64,000 nt of DNA from Pyrus communis (taxonomy: Eukaryota; Streptophyta; Magnoliopsida; Rosales; Rosaceae), in the NCBI RefSeq assembly GCF_963583255.1, contig NC_084817.1:10732121-10796120 (forward strand), given 5' to 3'. This document shows positions 1 through 11,651 of this stretch, piece after piece (the stretch's first letter is position 1; every line of letters starts with the position of its first letter). The notes below the pieces were generated by a model, which saw only the letters and a list, made by a program, of their open reading frames with translations, did not search any database and was not told the DNA's origin. The position numbers and the translations under genes are program-made.

Positions 1-107
1 ATTCTCCGACCAAACCAACTATCTTCGTGCATACATCTATGGGACTGGCCCAATCAACAGTCCTTGCAAACTCCTTCTAACCCTCTTCCTCAACAGTTTC
101 TATTACC

Positions 108-1790
108 TCATCCCTTCTCGATCCCTCGCCTTCCTCCCCATTTTCCTTCGTCCCTTAATTCCTCTTCCTGATACCCCTTCTCACCCACTGGTTTTTCCTC
201 CCTTACCTCTAAACCATTTTTTACAACCGTCATCTTCTTCTTTTGGTTTTTCTTCTTCTTCCACAACGGTTTGTATTTTACCGCCAATTTGACCACCCAA
301 CTGGTCGTTTTTTTTCTTCTCTTATTTACTGCCTTTCTCTTCTTTTGCCTCATCGTCTTTTTCTTTTTCTCCCTCTTCTTCATCTTCTTCTCCCACATCT
401 TTTTTTCCTTTCATCTTCTTCCTCGATATTTTCCTTCACAGGTTTTTCTATCATTACCCTCCTTAACTCCTCCACCACGTTCGACAGCTCTTCCACTTTC
501 TTCACCAAATTTATGTCTGATATCTCATTCTCGTGGGCCAACCATGCAAATGTCACCTTTAACTCCTTCAATTGCATTTTTAACTCACCAACATCATTTG
601 TGTCGGGAGTTAGTTTATCAGCAATCACAATGTTCGCATTATCCCCTTACATCAAGTATGATTTCTCCTTCTCTGCTTTAGTCAAAACAATTTCTTTAAT
701 CCCCACAACCTGTCATTTTAAAGGCACACATCATAAATACATTTCTTGCGTATACAATATTCACATGCATGCATTTTTAGTAATCCAAAATTCAAATGTG
801 TTGCAATACAGTTATACCTCTAGGCTTTCGGTTACATACAACTGCAGCTATTCATAGATCGGCTGCTTCTTCGTTGTCTTTCACCAAAAATTCTTGGTGC
901 AGCTACCGGATTTGTCATCTTGCAGCAACTTCTCAAGTTGGGGATTTTTTTCGCATGCCTACACTTGTATGTACCCCCATCTAGATCGTTGCGCCCTCTT
1001 TGTTCCCTTAACTTCTTCTTTTTCCTCATCCTCATCTCCCTCGTTATCCCCCTCAACTCTACCTCTACCTCTCCTTGAAGTAGCAAACGAGAGGCTGTCA
1101 TAACATTGTTCAAACGAGGTGGAACCCCATGCAAAACTATTGAACCTATCCATATCCTTCACGAGGTCGAGGTAGTCTAGATTCACGACAATGTTGTTCT
1201 TTGCCCATATCAATACAGCCTCACCAAAGTATACCAACCCTAGCTTGAAGGCATCGTCCCTATTCTTGCACTCCTTAAACGCTCTTTCAAGCTCGCTGCA
1301 AGTCACAAATATTTTTTTGCTAACTTTCAAGCCTTCACTTTACCTTTCCCCTTTTATTTCCTCCCTTTGCTACTTTCACCTACCAACCTAATTTCCCCGA
1401 ACAATACTCCATCAGTAGCCTAATCCTTTGTGGCTTTACCTCTATGTCATGGGGCTCGTCACATCGTAGCTCGGTAATGAGACAGAAGTCCTACTTTGTG
1501 AACCTGGTCAATTCACAACCTATTAAATAGGTCAGCCCCTTTAGGTCTTCAACTCCTTGATTTCCTACTTTACAGATCGACCACTCATGCGCCAATTGCC
1601 CATTGAAGGCCAATTTATCCACACCCTGAAGGTGACCAAAGTAGGTTGCCCCAAAGGCATCAAGCTTTGCCTGATTAAATTTCTCCCTAATCAATCCTAA
1701 CACATGGGGGGCTTCGAATAGGTTGTTAACCCTTCCCTTATACGTTTCTTCTTCTTCTCTCGTTGCTAGCTGAACACCCTAGGCTGCCAT
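108..1790 (-). pseudogene. Decayed DUF1985 transposon-borne gene
   Basis: Read on the minus strand from about 1790 downwards. The first part (1703-1491) contains GQLAHEW and YLIGCELTRF, then a stop and DFCLITELRC; the second (1330-959) contains DDAFKLGLVYFGEAVL, LVKDMDRFNSFAWG and SFEQCYDSL. These are the hallmarks of DUF1985, a domain carried with Ulp1-type proteases by plant Mutator-like elements. After it come an acidic stretch, a short coiled-coil segment (628-380) and a lysine/glutamate-rich low-complexity stretch (398-108). In-frame stops after the first block and near 1390 break it, so I call it a pseudogene. The Ulp1 catalytic part, if present, would lie beyond the left edge. DUF1985 is recognised from memory of the family pattern. 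Confidence 0.6.
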
Positions 1791-2999
1791 ACCTATGCAC
1801 ATAACAATACACACACATCAACAATCAATGGTACATAAACTAACAACAACCTGTCACCAAAGCTTCACAACTTTACATTTGCTGTTAACAGAGCATCATT
1901 AATTAAGCAATTTCAATTTCAATTCCCACCATAAAATTAACGATAATTCAGATACAAAAATCAATCCCTACCACTATAAAATTAACATTAATTCAGATAC
2001 ACAATTCAATCCCTACTCAAAACTACAAATTTACCAAAACAACAGATAATGCCTCCACAACTACACAACCCGTCAACATAGCTTCATAAGTTCACAACTC
2101 GCCCTAATTTGTACACAACATTTGACATATATAGACAAATTCTACCTAATTAATCCACGAACATGCATAATTAACCGTACACCAAACCTAATTTATAATG
2201 CTCTATAGAAATAACTAAATGAAATTTTAGAGTTCCATTTTCAAAACACACAAAATTTGAAATTCACTGGGGGAATAAATTATCACCACGCTTATTGCCA
2301 AAGCAGTCTGACCCCAATGCGAATGAAGCAAAAACCATGTTATTTCTTTGGAACCCACTACATAGCCTCCAACCAAAGTCCCTTAATTTTCTTCACTGTT
2401 GTCCAAAATTATGTGAGGTTGGACAACACCACCACAGACCAACTATTACTTGGTTTGGAACATGAAGTAAGTTTTCGAACGACAATGATGTTTTTTTACG
2501 ACAACGATGTTTAAGCAAACACGGGAGAGGAAATGTTTGTGTTGGAGGAGAACATTTATTCCAGAAGGAAAGTATTGATGTCCGCGGGCGGGCGGGGGGG
2601 GGGGGGGGTGTGCATAGAGTTTAAATCCCAAGAAATTTTGAATAAATCCCGGGTACCATTTTAATTAACTTACGGATCATTTATGACCCAGTTTCATCCT
2701 AAGCTCATTCATATGGAAATCATTTTCAACTATTCATTTTTCATCAAACGGACTACATTCCATCCGCACTTGCAGCCCCCAAAATTCTGTTTGCACTTTA
2801 GAAAACGCGCTTTGACACTTGTCAATACATTATAATCCAGTCAGTTACTTCAACAATTAGCAATAAAGTTCCATCTTATAGAATATCTAGAGTATGAATA
2901 TGAATAATATTTGATATGTGCTCCAAGAGATTGCATATTTCTCCATTGTAAAAACAATTTTTAATATTTTCATTAAGTTATTCTACGATAATAAGAGTT
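1791..2999. other. AT-rich spacer, no gene seen
   Basis: No coding pattern is visible. The stretch holds a G run of about 15 at 2594-2608 and short repeats of the type 'aattcagatac' near 1945-2000. It may be the untranslated flank of the transposon carrying the DUF1985 remnant, but no terminus was found. Confidence 0.5.
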
Positions 3000-3237
3000 A
3001 GCACTATTTGCCCGACGAACCATATATCATCAGGTCAAGAGAGTTTACTCGACAAAAATATACGTTTGTTAGACAAAGCTTGTCAACATTACTTTTGCCA
3101 ATAACCTATTTTGTCGGGCAATAACCTATTTGCTTGTTATAGGTTTGTTATTAGATTGCAATATTTTTGTTAGTAAGTTTTAATTTATTTAATTGTGATA
3201 TATATATGTTGAAATTGTGATTATGTGAAATTTAATT

Positions 3238-3240
<3 letters not shown>

Positions 3241-3276
<36 letters not shown>
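3241..3276. repeat. (AT)n microsatellite
   Basis: About 18 AT dinucleotides. They are preceded at 3192-3206 by a shorter AT run with the same flank (aattgtgatatatat), so the local sequence itself looks duplicated. Confidence 0.95.
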
Positions 3277-3279
<3 letters not shown>

Positions 3280-3287
3280 GGGTTACA

Positions 3288-3885
3288 GACGAAGAGCCAT
3301 CCAAAGAACCTAAGAAGTACAATAAATTGTTAAAAGAAGCTCAGCGAGAATTGTATCCTAGTTGTCAGGATTTTTTTGTTCTAACAACTGTTGAGAGTTG
3401 ATGCACATGAAAGTAGAATGTAATATGACCAATCGGATTAGCATATGATGATGAGATTGTTAAACATATGCTTCCAAAACCTAATGCATTTCTTGCAAAT
3501 CATTGTAGCTCGAAAAATGTTGAGCATATGACAAGATCCATGCATGTATATACAAACAATTGTGTATTGTTTTACATTGAATTCGAGAAGCTGGACAATT
3601 GTTCCCAGTGTAATGAACCGTGATATCGAAAGAACAAGATTCCGAATAAGGTTTTGTATTATATTTTACTAAAGGCAAGATTATAGAGATTGTACACGTC
3701 AATCCAGACTGCATGTGATATGAGGTGACATACGTAGGAACATATAACATTCTGCAACATCTAACAAATAGTGAAGCATGGAAATTATGTGATAAAAATA
3801 TATCCTGATTTTGCTACAGAGCCAAGAAATGTCAAATTAGGACTTGTTTCTAATGACTTCAATCTGACGAATAATTAAATTTTCC
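3288..3885 (+). pseudogene. TNP2-like CACTA transposase fragment
   Basis: From 3288 the + strand reads an acidic lead-in followed by YNKLLKEAQRELYPSCQDF, then a stop. TNP2-type transposases of CACTA elements have this 'L..A...LYPGC..F' region. Further on, at 3770-3870, SEAWKLCDKN is followed after a frameshift by YPDFATEPRNVKLGLVSND, matching the TNP2 'FA.DPRNVRLGLA.DGF' region. The part between them is highly degraded and much of the usual length is missing. This is a dead remnant; the match is from memory of the family. Confidence 0.55.
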
Positions 3886-4739
3886 AAGTTTTTTCCCCGA
3901 ATATTTTTTTTTTCTTTTCAAAAAAGTCAAATTTCCCTCCATTTTAATTGTTTACCCGACGAAATCATATGGTTTTCGTCGAGCAAGAGTTATTTCCCAC
4001 CATTTGTTATGCCAAAATTTCATTTGGCGATTTTTTTTTAGGAAGGACTTGCCCGATGAACCATTTCGTTGGGCAAAAATAAAGGCCCTTGCTTGACGAA
4101 AATGGTTTGTCAGGTAAAGGCTACTGTTTTATATCAGGCTGAGATCTCATATTCTTCCTGCAGCAGCTTAATTCCATTATTCTCTCTCCCTTTATCTTTC
4201 ACAGTCACCATCTCTTTCGACCTATCTTCAACTCTCAAACTCTCATAAAGGTATGATATCCCCACTTATTTCGTATGAAAATTTATATTACAAATAGTTT
4301 ACATGTTCAAATTAGTGAATTATATGTTTAAATTCGTGAATTTGTGATTTACATGTGTGAAATTTTACGTGGAAGGGGTTGGGAAAATTAGGGAGGTGGG
4401 GGAATGACGGGGTGCCAGGGTTGTAATGGTGGCTAGGATAGGTTTGGGAGGGTAGGGGAGATGGGTTTGGTTATGGTAGAAGAGGAACGGGTTGGGGGTG
4501 AAGCGGGGGTACGGGAAGGGTGGGGAGGGGACGTGTGTGGGGGAATGTGTGAGGGACGGGATAGGCACAATTGTTTTTGAAATATATAAAGTTTTTAGGA
4601 AATTAGAATTTTTTGATATATTAGAAATTTTTAGGAAAATGAAAGTTAAATACAACCCACAGTAAATGTGTGTGCACCTAAAGTCCATATGCAGTTGAAT
4701 CACGCGATAGGAGCCATCATCCGCATGAGGTGCCCGATG

Positions 4740-5125
4740 ACAACCTCTAAATGGAAAAATATCTTTTCCGAAGTGAAGTAGGCGATGATGGCAGAGCTCT
4801 TGGTAAATGTGTTTTTTAATTTAATATTTTTAATATTTTTACTTATTCGAGATAATTATTTATTAATTTTACTTGTCTTTTGTCTATTTTAAAACAACTT
4901 TGAGATCGACCTGGAACTGCCGGGTATGTCCAATTATACGCATAACCCAGCTGTGGAATCAGTCCTTCAAGGAGTGGAAGTATAATCTGCGTAGACATTA
5001 CATGACTTTAGAAATTCATGATGAAGCTCTGACCCTCTGCCCTATGGTTTTAAGAATAAGACGGACGAGTGGCACTCACTTTTTTGTTATTTTTAGAATT
5101 TATAATTTCTAGAGATGCAAATCTT
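4740..5125 (+). pseudogene. Transposase_24 (Ptta/En/Spm) fragment
   Basis: The + strand reads LWNQSFKEWKYNLRRHYM followed, after a frame change, by CPYGFKNKTDEWHSLFCYF and a stop. The pattern 'F..WK..L...Y' followed by 'P.G......W..L...F' is that of the plant Transposase_24 domain (PF03004), the second protein of many CACTA elements. It lies downstream of the TNP2 fragment on the same strand, the usual order. Short and frame-broken. Confidence 0.45.
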
Positions 5126-5721
5126 CTAGGATGACGTAGTTGGACGAGTGAACCAATTTCACACCGAGAATAAATTTGTTTTTCAATTTTAATATAATTG
5201 TACAAACATTTTGATTTTAATAATAAATTCTTTTTTGTAATATTTTGATATCTTATGAGATTAATATAATAAAAATTAAATAACCAATATTAAACATAAT
5301 TTAACATAAATTATATATATATATATATGTATTTTTTTTTTAATATTAAAGCTCTTTTGTCCAACAAAAGTTGTCGTTGGGTAAGCCTTTTATATTTTTT
5401 ATTATAAAACTTACCCGATGAAAGTTTTGTTGGGTTAAATATAATATATCTTTTCCGTAAATTTAAACTTTGCCTAATGAAATATTTTGGTCGGGCATGT
5501 GGTGTTCGTCGAGCAAAGTTGGTCAACACAGTTTTGCTCAACCAATTTGTCATTGGAAATTTTTGTTGGCCAAAGTGCTATTGTCCGACGGTTTCTAAGT
5601 TTTGTCGGGCAAAACTTTACACAAAGATCTTTGCGCAATAAATTTTGCCCGACGAAGGTTTGTCAGGCAAAACCTAAGACTACAAAATATGAGTTTATGG
5701 GACAAAAATAGTTCGTATGAA

Positions 5722-5770
5722 TTTTGGTTTTTTTTGTTTTTTTGTTTTTGTTTTTGTTTTTGTTTTTGTA
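5722..5770. repeat. T-rich (TTTTTG)n repeat
   Basis: A simple repeat of TTTTTG units with a leading T run. It lies just inside the right end of the presumed CACTA remnant. Confidence 0.8.
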
Positions 5771-6059
5771 ATGGAAAAAAGAAGAACAACAAATTTTAAA
5801 AGTCTTAATCTTAATATTCTATAGACATATATTTGTCCGACGAATTTTTCTTTTCTTCTATCACAACAACTACTTTAGAACTCGATCTATCGCAGCAAAG
5901 TAAAGACTGACAGTTAAGAAACAAGAATTCATGACCATAATTTCAACAAAAAAAACACTAACAAATAAAAGCAAGGCCAACCAACCCCTAAGAAAAAAAA
6001 AAATTTAAACACCCAAGAAAACAAAAACAAACAAAAAATTGACACATGAAAACAAGCAC

Positions 6060-6385
6060 AAAAAAACTGACATCAAGGGTTTTAAGGATGTTTGTGCTGA
6101 AGGTGACTCCAAACTCATTATTGATTCCATTTTGAACAAGTACAAAACGCCTTGGCGATTGAAGACTATTATTGAGAACATTAGATTACTTGCACGATCT
6201 TTTCCTTCTATATCATGGGATTTTCTTGCTGATGTCATTACTAGCGTTGGGCACTCCATTCTTGATACTTTATTTGGAATAGGTCTAACCCACTATTGCT
6301 AAAAATACTTTTCTCTTCTATATTACTGGAAGCGGCGAAGTTTTTCTCTCTTTGAATAAATTTATTTTTCACAAAAAAAAAAAAC
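6060..6385 (+). pseudogene. LINE 3' end: RNase H-like remnant plus poly(A)
   Basis: The reading frame 6081-6302 contains EGDSKLIIDSI, PWRLKTIIENIRLLA and ADVITSVGH. This is the plant LINE-type RNase H (RVT_3) pattern in which 'GDS' carries a catalytic Asp and the later 'AD' another. After the stop the 3' tail reads gaataaatttatttttcac and a run of 12 A at 6371-6382. A 5'-truncated copy ending in poly(A) is the typical product of target-primed reverse transcription. Target duplications were not found because both flanks are A-rich. Confidence 0.65.
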
Positions 6386-6621
6386 CAATTAAACCAATAT
6401 AAGTGAAAGCTAAATTAAACAAAAAAAAAAAAAGAATCACAATGAAAACTAACAATTATTCACTGACTAAAAACTAGAGAAATCAAACAGAAGATGGCTA
6501 CACAACCTGAAAAGACTATACCTTGTAATTCTTACGAAGTTTCAAGAGGTGTTTATAAAGACTTAATCTTAAAACAAACGAACATCTTAAACCCTAGCAA
6601 CAAACAGAAAACCAATCATAA

Positions 6622-6774
6622 TCCTTATTCTACTAGAAAATCCTAATACATTAATATCAAAAATACCTTAACATAATAATATACAAAAATTGAATCAGAA
6701 TCCTTATTCTACTAGAAAATCCTAATACATAAATATCAAAAATACCTTATAACATAATAAGATACAAAAATTGC
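6622..6774. repeat. 79-bp tandem duplication
   Basis: Two adjacent copies of a 79-bp unit starting tccttattctactag at 6622 and 6701, differing by a few substitutions and a short insertion. No coding content. Confidence 0.85.
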
Positions 6775-6779
6775 TAACT

Positions 6780-9543
6780 TTTATGACAGTTAGAAAATGT
6801 CTCATTTTGACAATTATAGTGCATGCTAACTCAAGGAGTTGAATCCAAAACTTGCTGAGACTTTTAACCGCAAATTAAGTAATTAATAAGGAAGTCGGTA
6901 TAATAAGACATTTGAAAAAATTAGTAACATAAAACTTCACTTTTATGCTTTTAGATTTTCTTTGAACAACAATATGCATACGATACGTGAATAGATGAAA
7001 CTCACAAACATAATTTGTAGAATTGAGTTAATTTTCCATATTCTAATCTTTTGTTTTGATGATAACATAATTAAACAAACACAAGCACAGATATATAGCT
7101 CACCTAATGCTCTTATCTTTATTTGTATTTAAAAAGAAATATTTAGTCTGCATGCATGTAAAAGTTAGAAACTGCTCCAAAGTTATGGTTGCATCTATAA
7201 CTTTTCTCAATTGGTAGAAAAGGGAAGAAGACAAAACTCAAAATGCATGAACTACTTGTACACAAACATCTTAACATTGCTTTAATCAGAATTGTTTACG
7301 TTTTATTAATTAAAAAGATTAAAAAAGAGAAAGCGAAAAGATATATACGTTGGGTGTATTGTATCGGGGCTTGGTCATGGTCATGCATGGAAGCATTTCC
7401 CAATGAGAGAATCGAATCAGCCCCCTCCTTTCTTTTTGCTTTTTCACAGTTTGCTACAGCCTTCTTTACCATTCCCCAAGAAAAATGCCATGGTGAGTAA
7501 TCTTGAATTTTTATTCGATTTTATTTTTATTTCAATCCCCTTAATTATTTGAACAGAAAGCGAAGATTGTGAGGAGGAAAGGGGCAAAATGACAGTGAAA
7601 AAGCCATGCATAGCAGTACTAATGTACTACTAGTGACAAAAGAAAAAGAAAAGGATAAAAGATGGTCAAAATTTGAACCTCGAAGACTCTTCCATCATCA
7701 TCCATCAGCTTCGACTATCTTTATCGAAACTCTACCAATTAATTCCCCCTCTCTTACTTTCTTCCTTTGGTTTTGATCTTCCACTACTACTCCACGTTCT
7801 CTCAATTATTAAAATTTGGACGTTCATTGTTTGAAGCTCCTTAGCCATGCAACGGCTTTTATGTTTGGCTTCGGCTATGTGCCTAGCAATGTCTTGGGCA
7901 ATGGTGACATATCTTCTCTAATTTAGCGAAGCAGCTGACATGCACGAGTGTGATCATATTTTATGCATAAGATTTGATGTGATGTGAGAGGGTGATTCAT
8001 GCGATTCATGGATATAATCCTGACTAATTTGTTTGGAATAATATAATATTTTTCTTAAAATGGAATTTTATTTGATACTTATTCTTTTTTTATACAATTT
8101 TTATTTTGATACTTTAAAATTGGAATATTATTAAGCGGAAGCATGCAGATTTAATTTTGAAATAACCGAGATGGCTAAAGAAAAAAGCTTGCCATGTGGA
8201 ACCAATGACCAATCCTGATCCTAAAAAATACTAATGAGTATTGACCCAAAAAAAAAACTAGTGAGTCGAGTAATTAACATGTTGGTTAACCGTATTTTAA
8301 AACAAGAAAAAAAATACTATTGATGTGTGGAAATCATTTACATAATCATGTAAACTGCTTCCGACCTAAGATAATAAGCCTGTGAACTTACTAGTAGTTC
8401 AATGTATGATGAGGCGCAAAGGGAGGATTCGCCAGTTGGCTGGTAATTCAGGTTGTTTCCCTATTGATAGAAGCTTATATCCCTATCATCTCACTAGCTG
8501 ACCTTTGATCCCAATTATTTTGAGGTCATGTCTATTATATATATGGAGTTTGCCACGATTTGGTACCGATTTGAATGGTATGAAGTAGCTGAGTGCTCCT
8601 TGAGCTTGAGAAGCTTTTGACCTAGTGGATTAATCGTTAATAATCTTATAAGGCATAGCATGCAAAAATCGGGTAAAATATACTCGAGAAAGATATGGAA
8701 AGGATCACATTTTATGATCGCTGCATTTATATTTATACTAATTGATGGCTTAACATATAACTTGTTCCTGTAATATCTAGGAAATTCAGCTTAGGTCAAT
8801 AAATAATTTTGTATTTCATCATATAAGTAAAATTTTTTTCCCAACATCATATAAGTAAATTGAATATCTAGTAAATAGTCACTTTATTTTCAAACTTAGG
8901 TCAATGGATTTTTTTTTATCGTGTAAGACTAAAACCACTTACCCAAGTTTTCTCTTCATTTATCTCTCTCTAAATTGAAAATTACCTGATCCTAAAATAT
9001 ATAAATAAATAAATAATTGACCTCAAGTGAAATATCCCTTTACTATCTGGGGGTATAGGGTAGAAAAGAAATTATGGTACGTAACGTACCCTTTTGACAT
9101 GGAGGAAAAAAATTTCGTTTCCAAGTACAAGAAAGAATATTAAAAAAACATTGAAAAGCAACCACCATTTTTCCTCGTATAGTGAGACCCTTAGGGTTGG
9201 GGGTGTTCCTAATTACATAAAACCATACTTGACCACTCCTTAGTTATAGATTTTGAGATAAGAATAAGAATGGTGGGGTCGTTTCTCGCCTATAGGGTTT
9301 TTTTATGTGTGAAGAATATTCATTTTGTAAACAACAATGAATTTTGTTCTTGCTTATCCAAGATCCTGACTCAACAGGAAAGCCAACAAGCTTGTTGGCG
9401 CAAATGAGGGTCCTAAATATATGAAATGGTCAAAAGAATTTGTTGTTGTTCATTTAATAATTAAAAGTATGATATTAGCTGCAAGGTTACGCTCTGTTTA
9501 GAGGTTACAATGCAGGCTATTTGCCTTTTGTGGGGACGTGACC

Positions 9544-9579
<36 letters not shown>

Positions 9580-10420
9580 TACAATTAATTTAGCAAAGTC
9601 AAATCAACATGTTTTTCCTTGCCCAATATGCTGTACAAATGCATGATATTATAATAAGGAACCCGACTTTATATACTTTGAATTTCGATTATCACTATGT
9701 TTCCTACAATATATGTAGGCTGATGGAAACATACAATAACGATGGAATTTTGCTCCAACTCTCATCTCAATTTCGTGTAGAGCAGTATGCCGTTTCACTG
9801 CGAATCATTTCCAATTCACTCAAAGGGTGCTAGTAGTGGCGAAGTAAGGAGTTGTCATGAGAAAAGGGGGTGGGGTGACAAAATTTAAATTGGTAAAAAG
9901 TTTCGGAAAATGTAAATAACCAAAATCTAAATTCTAAACATCAAGCTAATCATTTTAACGACAAATAATGACAACGCCAACCAAAAGAACAAGACCATGA
10001 AAAACAATAAAAACAGAGAGAGAACCTAAGACTAGTTCAATTCATTAGACTCAAAATATCCCATGTTTTTTTCATTCTGTTCTGTGCTAATTTGTACTAA
10101 AACTAGGGCATTTATAGATATTGGAATACGAGGTGGATGCATAAAGTAGGGCATTTATGGAACTAATTAACTAGAGAAATTTATAATGAAAATGTTCTTG
10201 CATTTGCAACCTCTAGAAACCCTATAGAAATTTAGTATCTTCAGAATCCCATTTCAATTTCTCTTTATCTCTTTTTCCTTATTTAGTTCTTTTTTTTTGG
10301 TGAGATATTCCATTGTTCAAGGAAGGCAAAGTGATGCAGAGAATATCAAAAAAGAAAAACCACGTACCTAAACCTCTACTGGGTGCAATCCACCACCCGC
10401 TTCTCGAGGCCCTTAAGCAA
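6780..10420. other. Long AT-rich spacer, no gene recognised
   Basis: Short open frames exist (for example 7243-7500 on + and 9609-9833 on +) but have no family pattern, no plausible splice structure and no codon bias that I can see. An (AT)n tract lies at 9547-9577. I see no RNA gene. The last several hundred bases are presumably the promoter region of the zinc finger gene. Confidence 0.5.
9547..9577. repeat. (AT)n microsatellite
   Basis: About 15 TA dinucleotides inside the spacer upstream of the zinc finger gene. Confidence 0.95.
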
Positions 10421-10421
10421 G

Positions 10422-10428
10422 TATAAAA
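10422..10428 (+). promoter_or_regulatory. Candidate TATA box of the zinc finger gene
   Basis: TATAAAA lies about 290 bases upstream of the start codon. A transcript beginning near 10455 would include a 5'UTR intron: donor aag|gtgagg at 10519/10520 and acceptor tctag at 10693. This leaves a short spliced leader before the ATG at 10712. Both splice sites fit plant consensus; the transcription start itself is inferred. Confidence 0.55.
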
Positions 10429-10711
10429 ACCTCCCGAACCACATCACTTTAATCACCAAATTCCACCATAACTAGTTTCATCTTCTTCAGGCATTTTTAT
10501 TCAACTTTGTTTTCATAAGGTGAGGCTTTTTCAAATTTCAAGTTCACTCTTGGGCTTTTGTAGGTTAGGTTAGTTTGTCTGTAAAGAATTTGAAGTTTGC
10601 CAAAATGATGTTGTAATTTTTTAAGAGGGCACGGGGGAATTTCGTTGCACTTAACTGATACATTATTGTTTTTATCATATGTCTGAAATCTAGAAGTCCA
10701 AATTGAGAAAG

Positions 10712-11651
10712 ATGAGCAGGCCAGGAGATTGGAACTGTAGGTCGTGCAACCATCTCAACTTCCAAAGGAGGGACTCGTGCCAGAGGTGCGGGGATCCAAA
10801 AAGTGGGGAGAGAGTTGAGTACGGAAGAGGTGGTGGTGGTTCATATGGATTCACCACTGGTCCGGATGTCCGCCCCGGTGACTGGTACTGCACCGTTGGC
10901 AACTGTGCAGCTCACAACTTTGCCAGCCGCTCCAGTTGCTTCAAGTGTGGTGCGTCTAAGGACGAATTGTCCAGTGGTGGCGGTGGCGGCGGCTTTGAGG
11001 GGGACATGCCTAGGCCACTCAGAGGGTTTGGTTTTGGCAGCGGTGGAAGTAGCTCTGGTCGCTCCGGATGGAAATCTGGAGACTGGATTTGTACAAGGTT
11101 AAATTTGCAAATTTTATCATTTTACTGATTAGTCACAATATCTTTCAATGAATATGTCGCAATATTACTCCCATATTTTATCATGTTTGCGTATATTACC
11201 ACTTTACCATGTCATGAAAATAATGGTAATTGTTCAATTAAATGGCACAGACCAGGGTGCAATGAGCACAATTTCGCTAGCAGGACGGAATGTTTCAGAT
11301 GCAATGCTCCAAGGGACTCCAACGATGGCAAGTTTCCATTTTAACTCCTAAAATTTTCATGCTTTTCGGTGAGTATATGCACAAACGTGACTATTTTGAA
11401 GTAAAATATAGATAACAAAGAGATATTAACTCGTTGGCGTAAGATAATGTAAGACACGGAGCATTCCCTCTCAAACCCCAAAACAAAGCTTTCTACACTG
11501 TGGGAGCTCACCACTCATCCCTTATTCTTATTAAACATATATTTACTTTCAAATATTTTGTTTTTCTTAATTTTATTTTATTTTTATAATTTTTTAAACT
11601 AATATATAAATATGATTCTCATCTTATTCAGGCACTGCTGTATTTTGCTGA
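10712..11651 (+). CDS. RanBP2-type zinc finger protein, three fingers, three coding exons
   Basis: Coding exons are 10712-11097, 11251-11327 and 11632-11651, giving about 160 residues. The ATG at 10712 is the first in frame and opens directly with MSRPGDWNCRSC, the usual start of this plant family. Three RanBP2/NZF fingers are seen: W7, C9, C12, C23, C26; W58, C60, C65, C76, C79; and W125, C127, C132, C143, C146. Each has the NF(A/Q)(S/R)R core before the second cysteine pair. Finger 3 is split by intron 1 inside Arg129. Gly/Ser-rich linkers separate the fingers. Arabidopsis relatives such as At3g15680 have the same layout and similar length. Fingers of this type bind single-stranded RNA or ubiquitin; which applies here is not shown by the sequence. 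The 3' end is uncertain. A GC donor at 11328 (g|gcaagt) gives the end used here; a GT donor at 11332 would give 175 residues ending at 11692; reading through gives a stop at 11344. Confidence 0.9.

Larger units (their letters stand above)
3000..5850 (+). mobile_element. Decayed CACTA (En/Spm) DNA transposon
   Basis: The stretch contains two different CACTA transposase remnants on + and many copies of a short motif of the form GCCCGACGAA in both orientations. Copies lie near 3010, 3110, 3955, 4047, 4085, 5412, 5485, 5605, 5646 and 5836. Repeated short motifs in both orientations near the ends are what CACTA subterminal regions look like. The termini themselves (CACTA...TAGTG with a 3-bp target duplication) were not found, so the limits are approximate. 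Confidence 0.5.

Noticed and set aside
243..857. Open frame of 204 residues on +.
   Set aside because: It is a Phe/Leu/Ser-rich shadow of the Lys/Glu-rich minus-strand DUF1985 tail.
7243..7500. Possible small gene of 85 residues on +.
   Set aside because: The ATG is followed by mixed composition without any recognisable domain or splice support. Kept as spacer.
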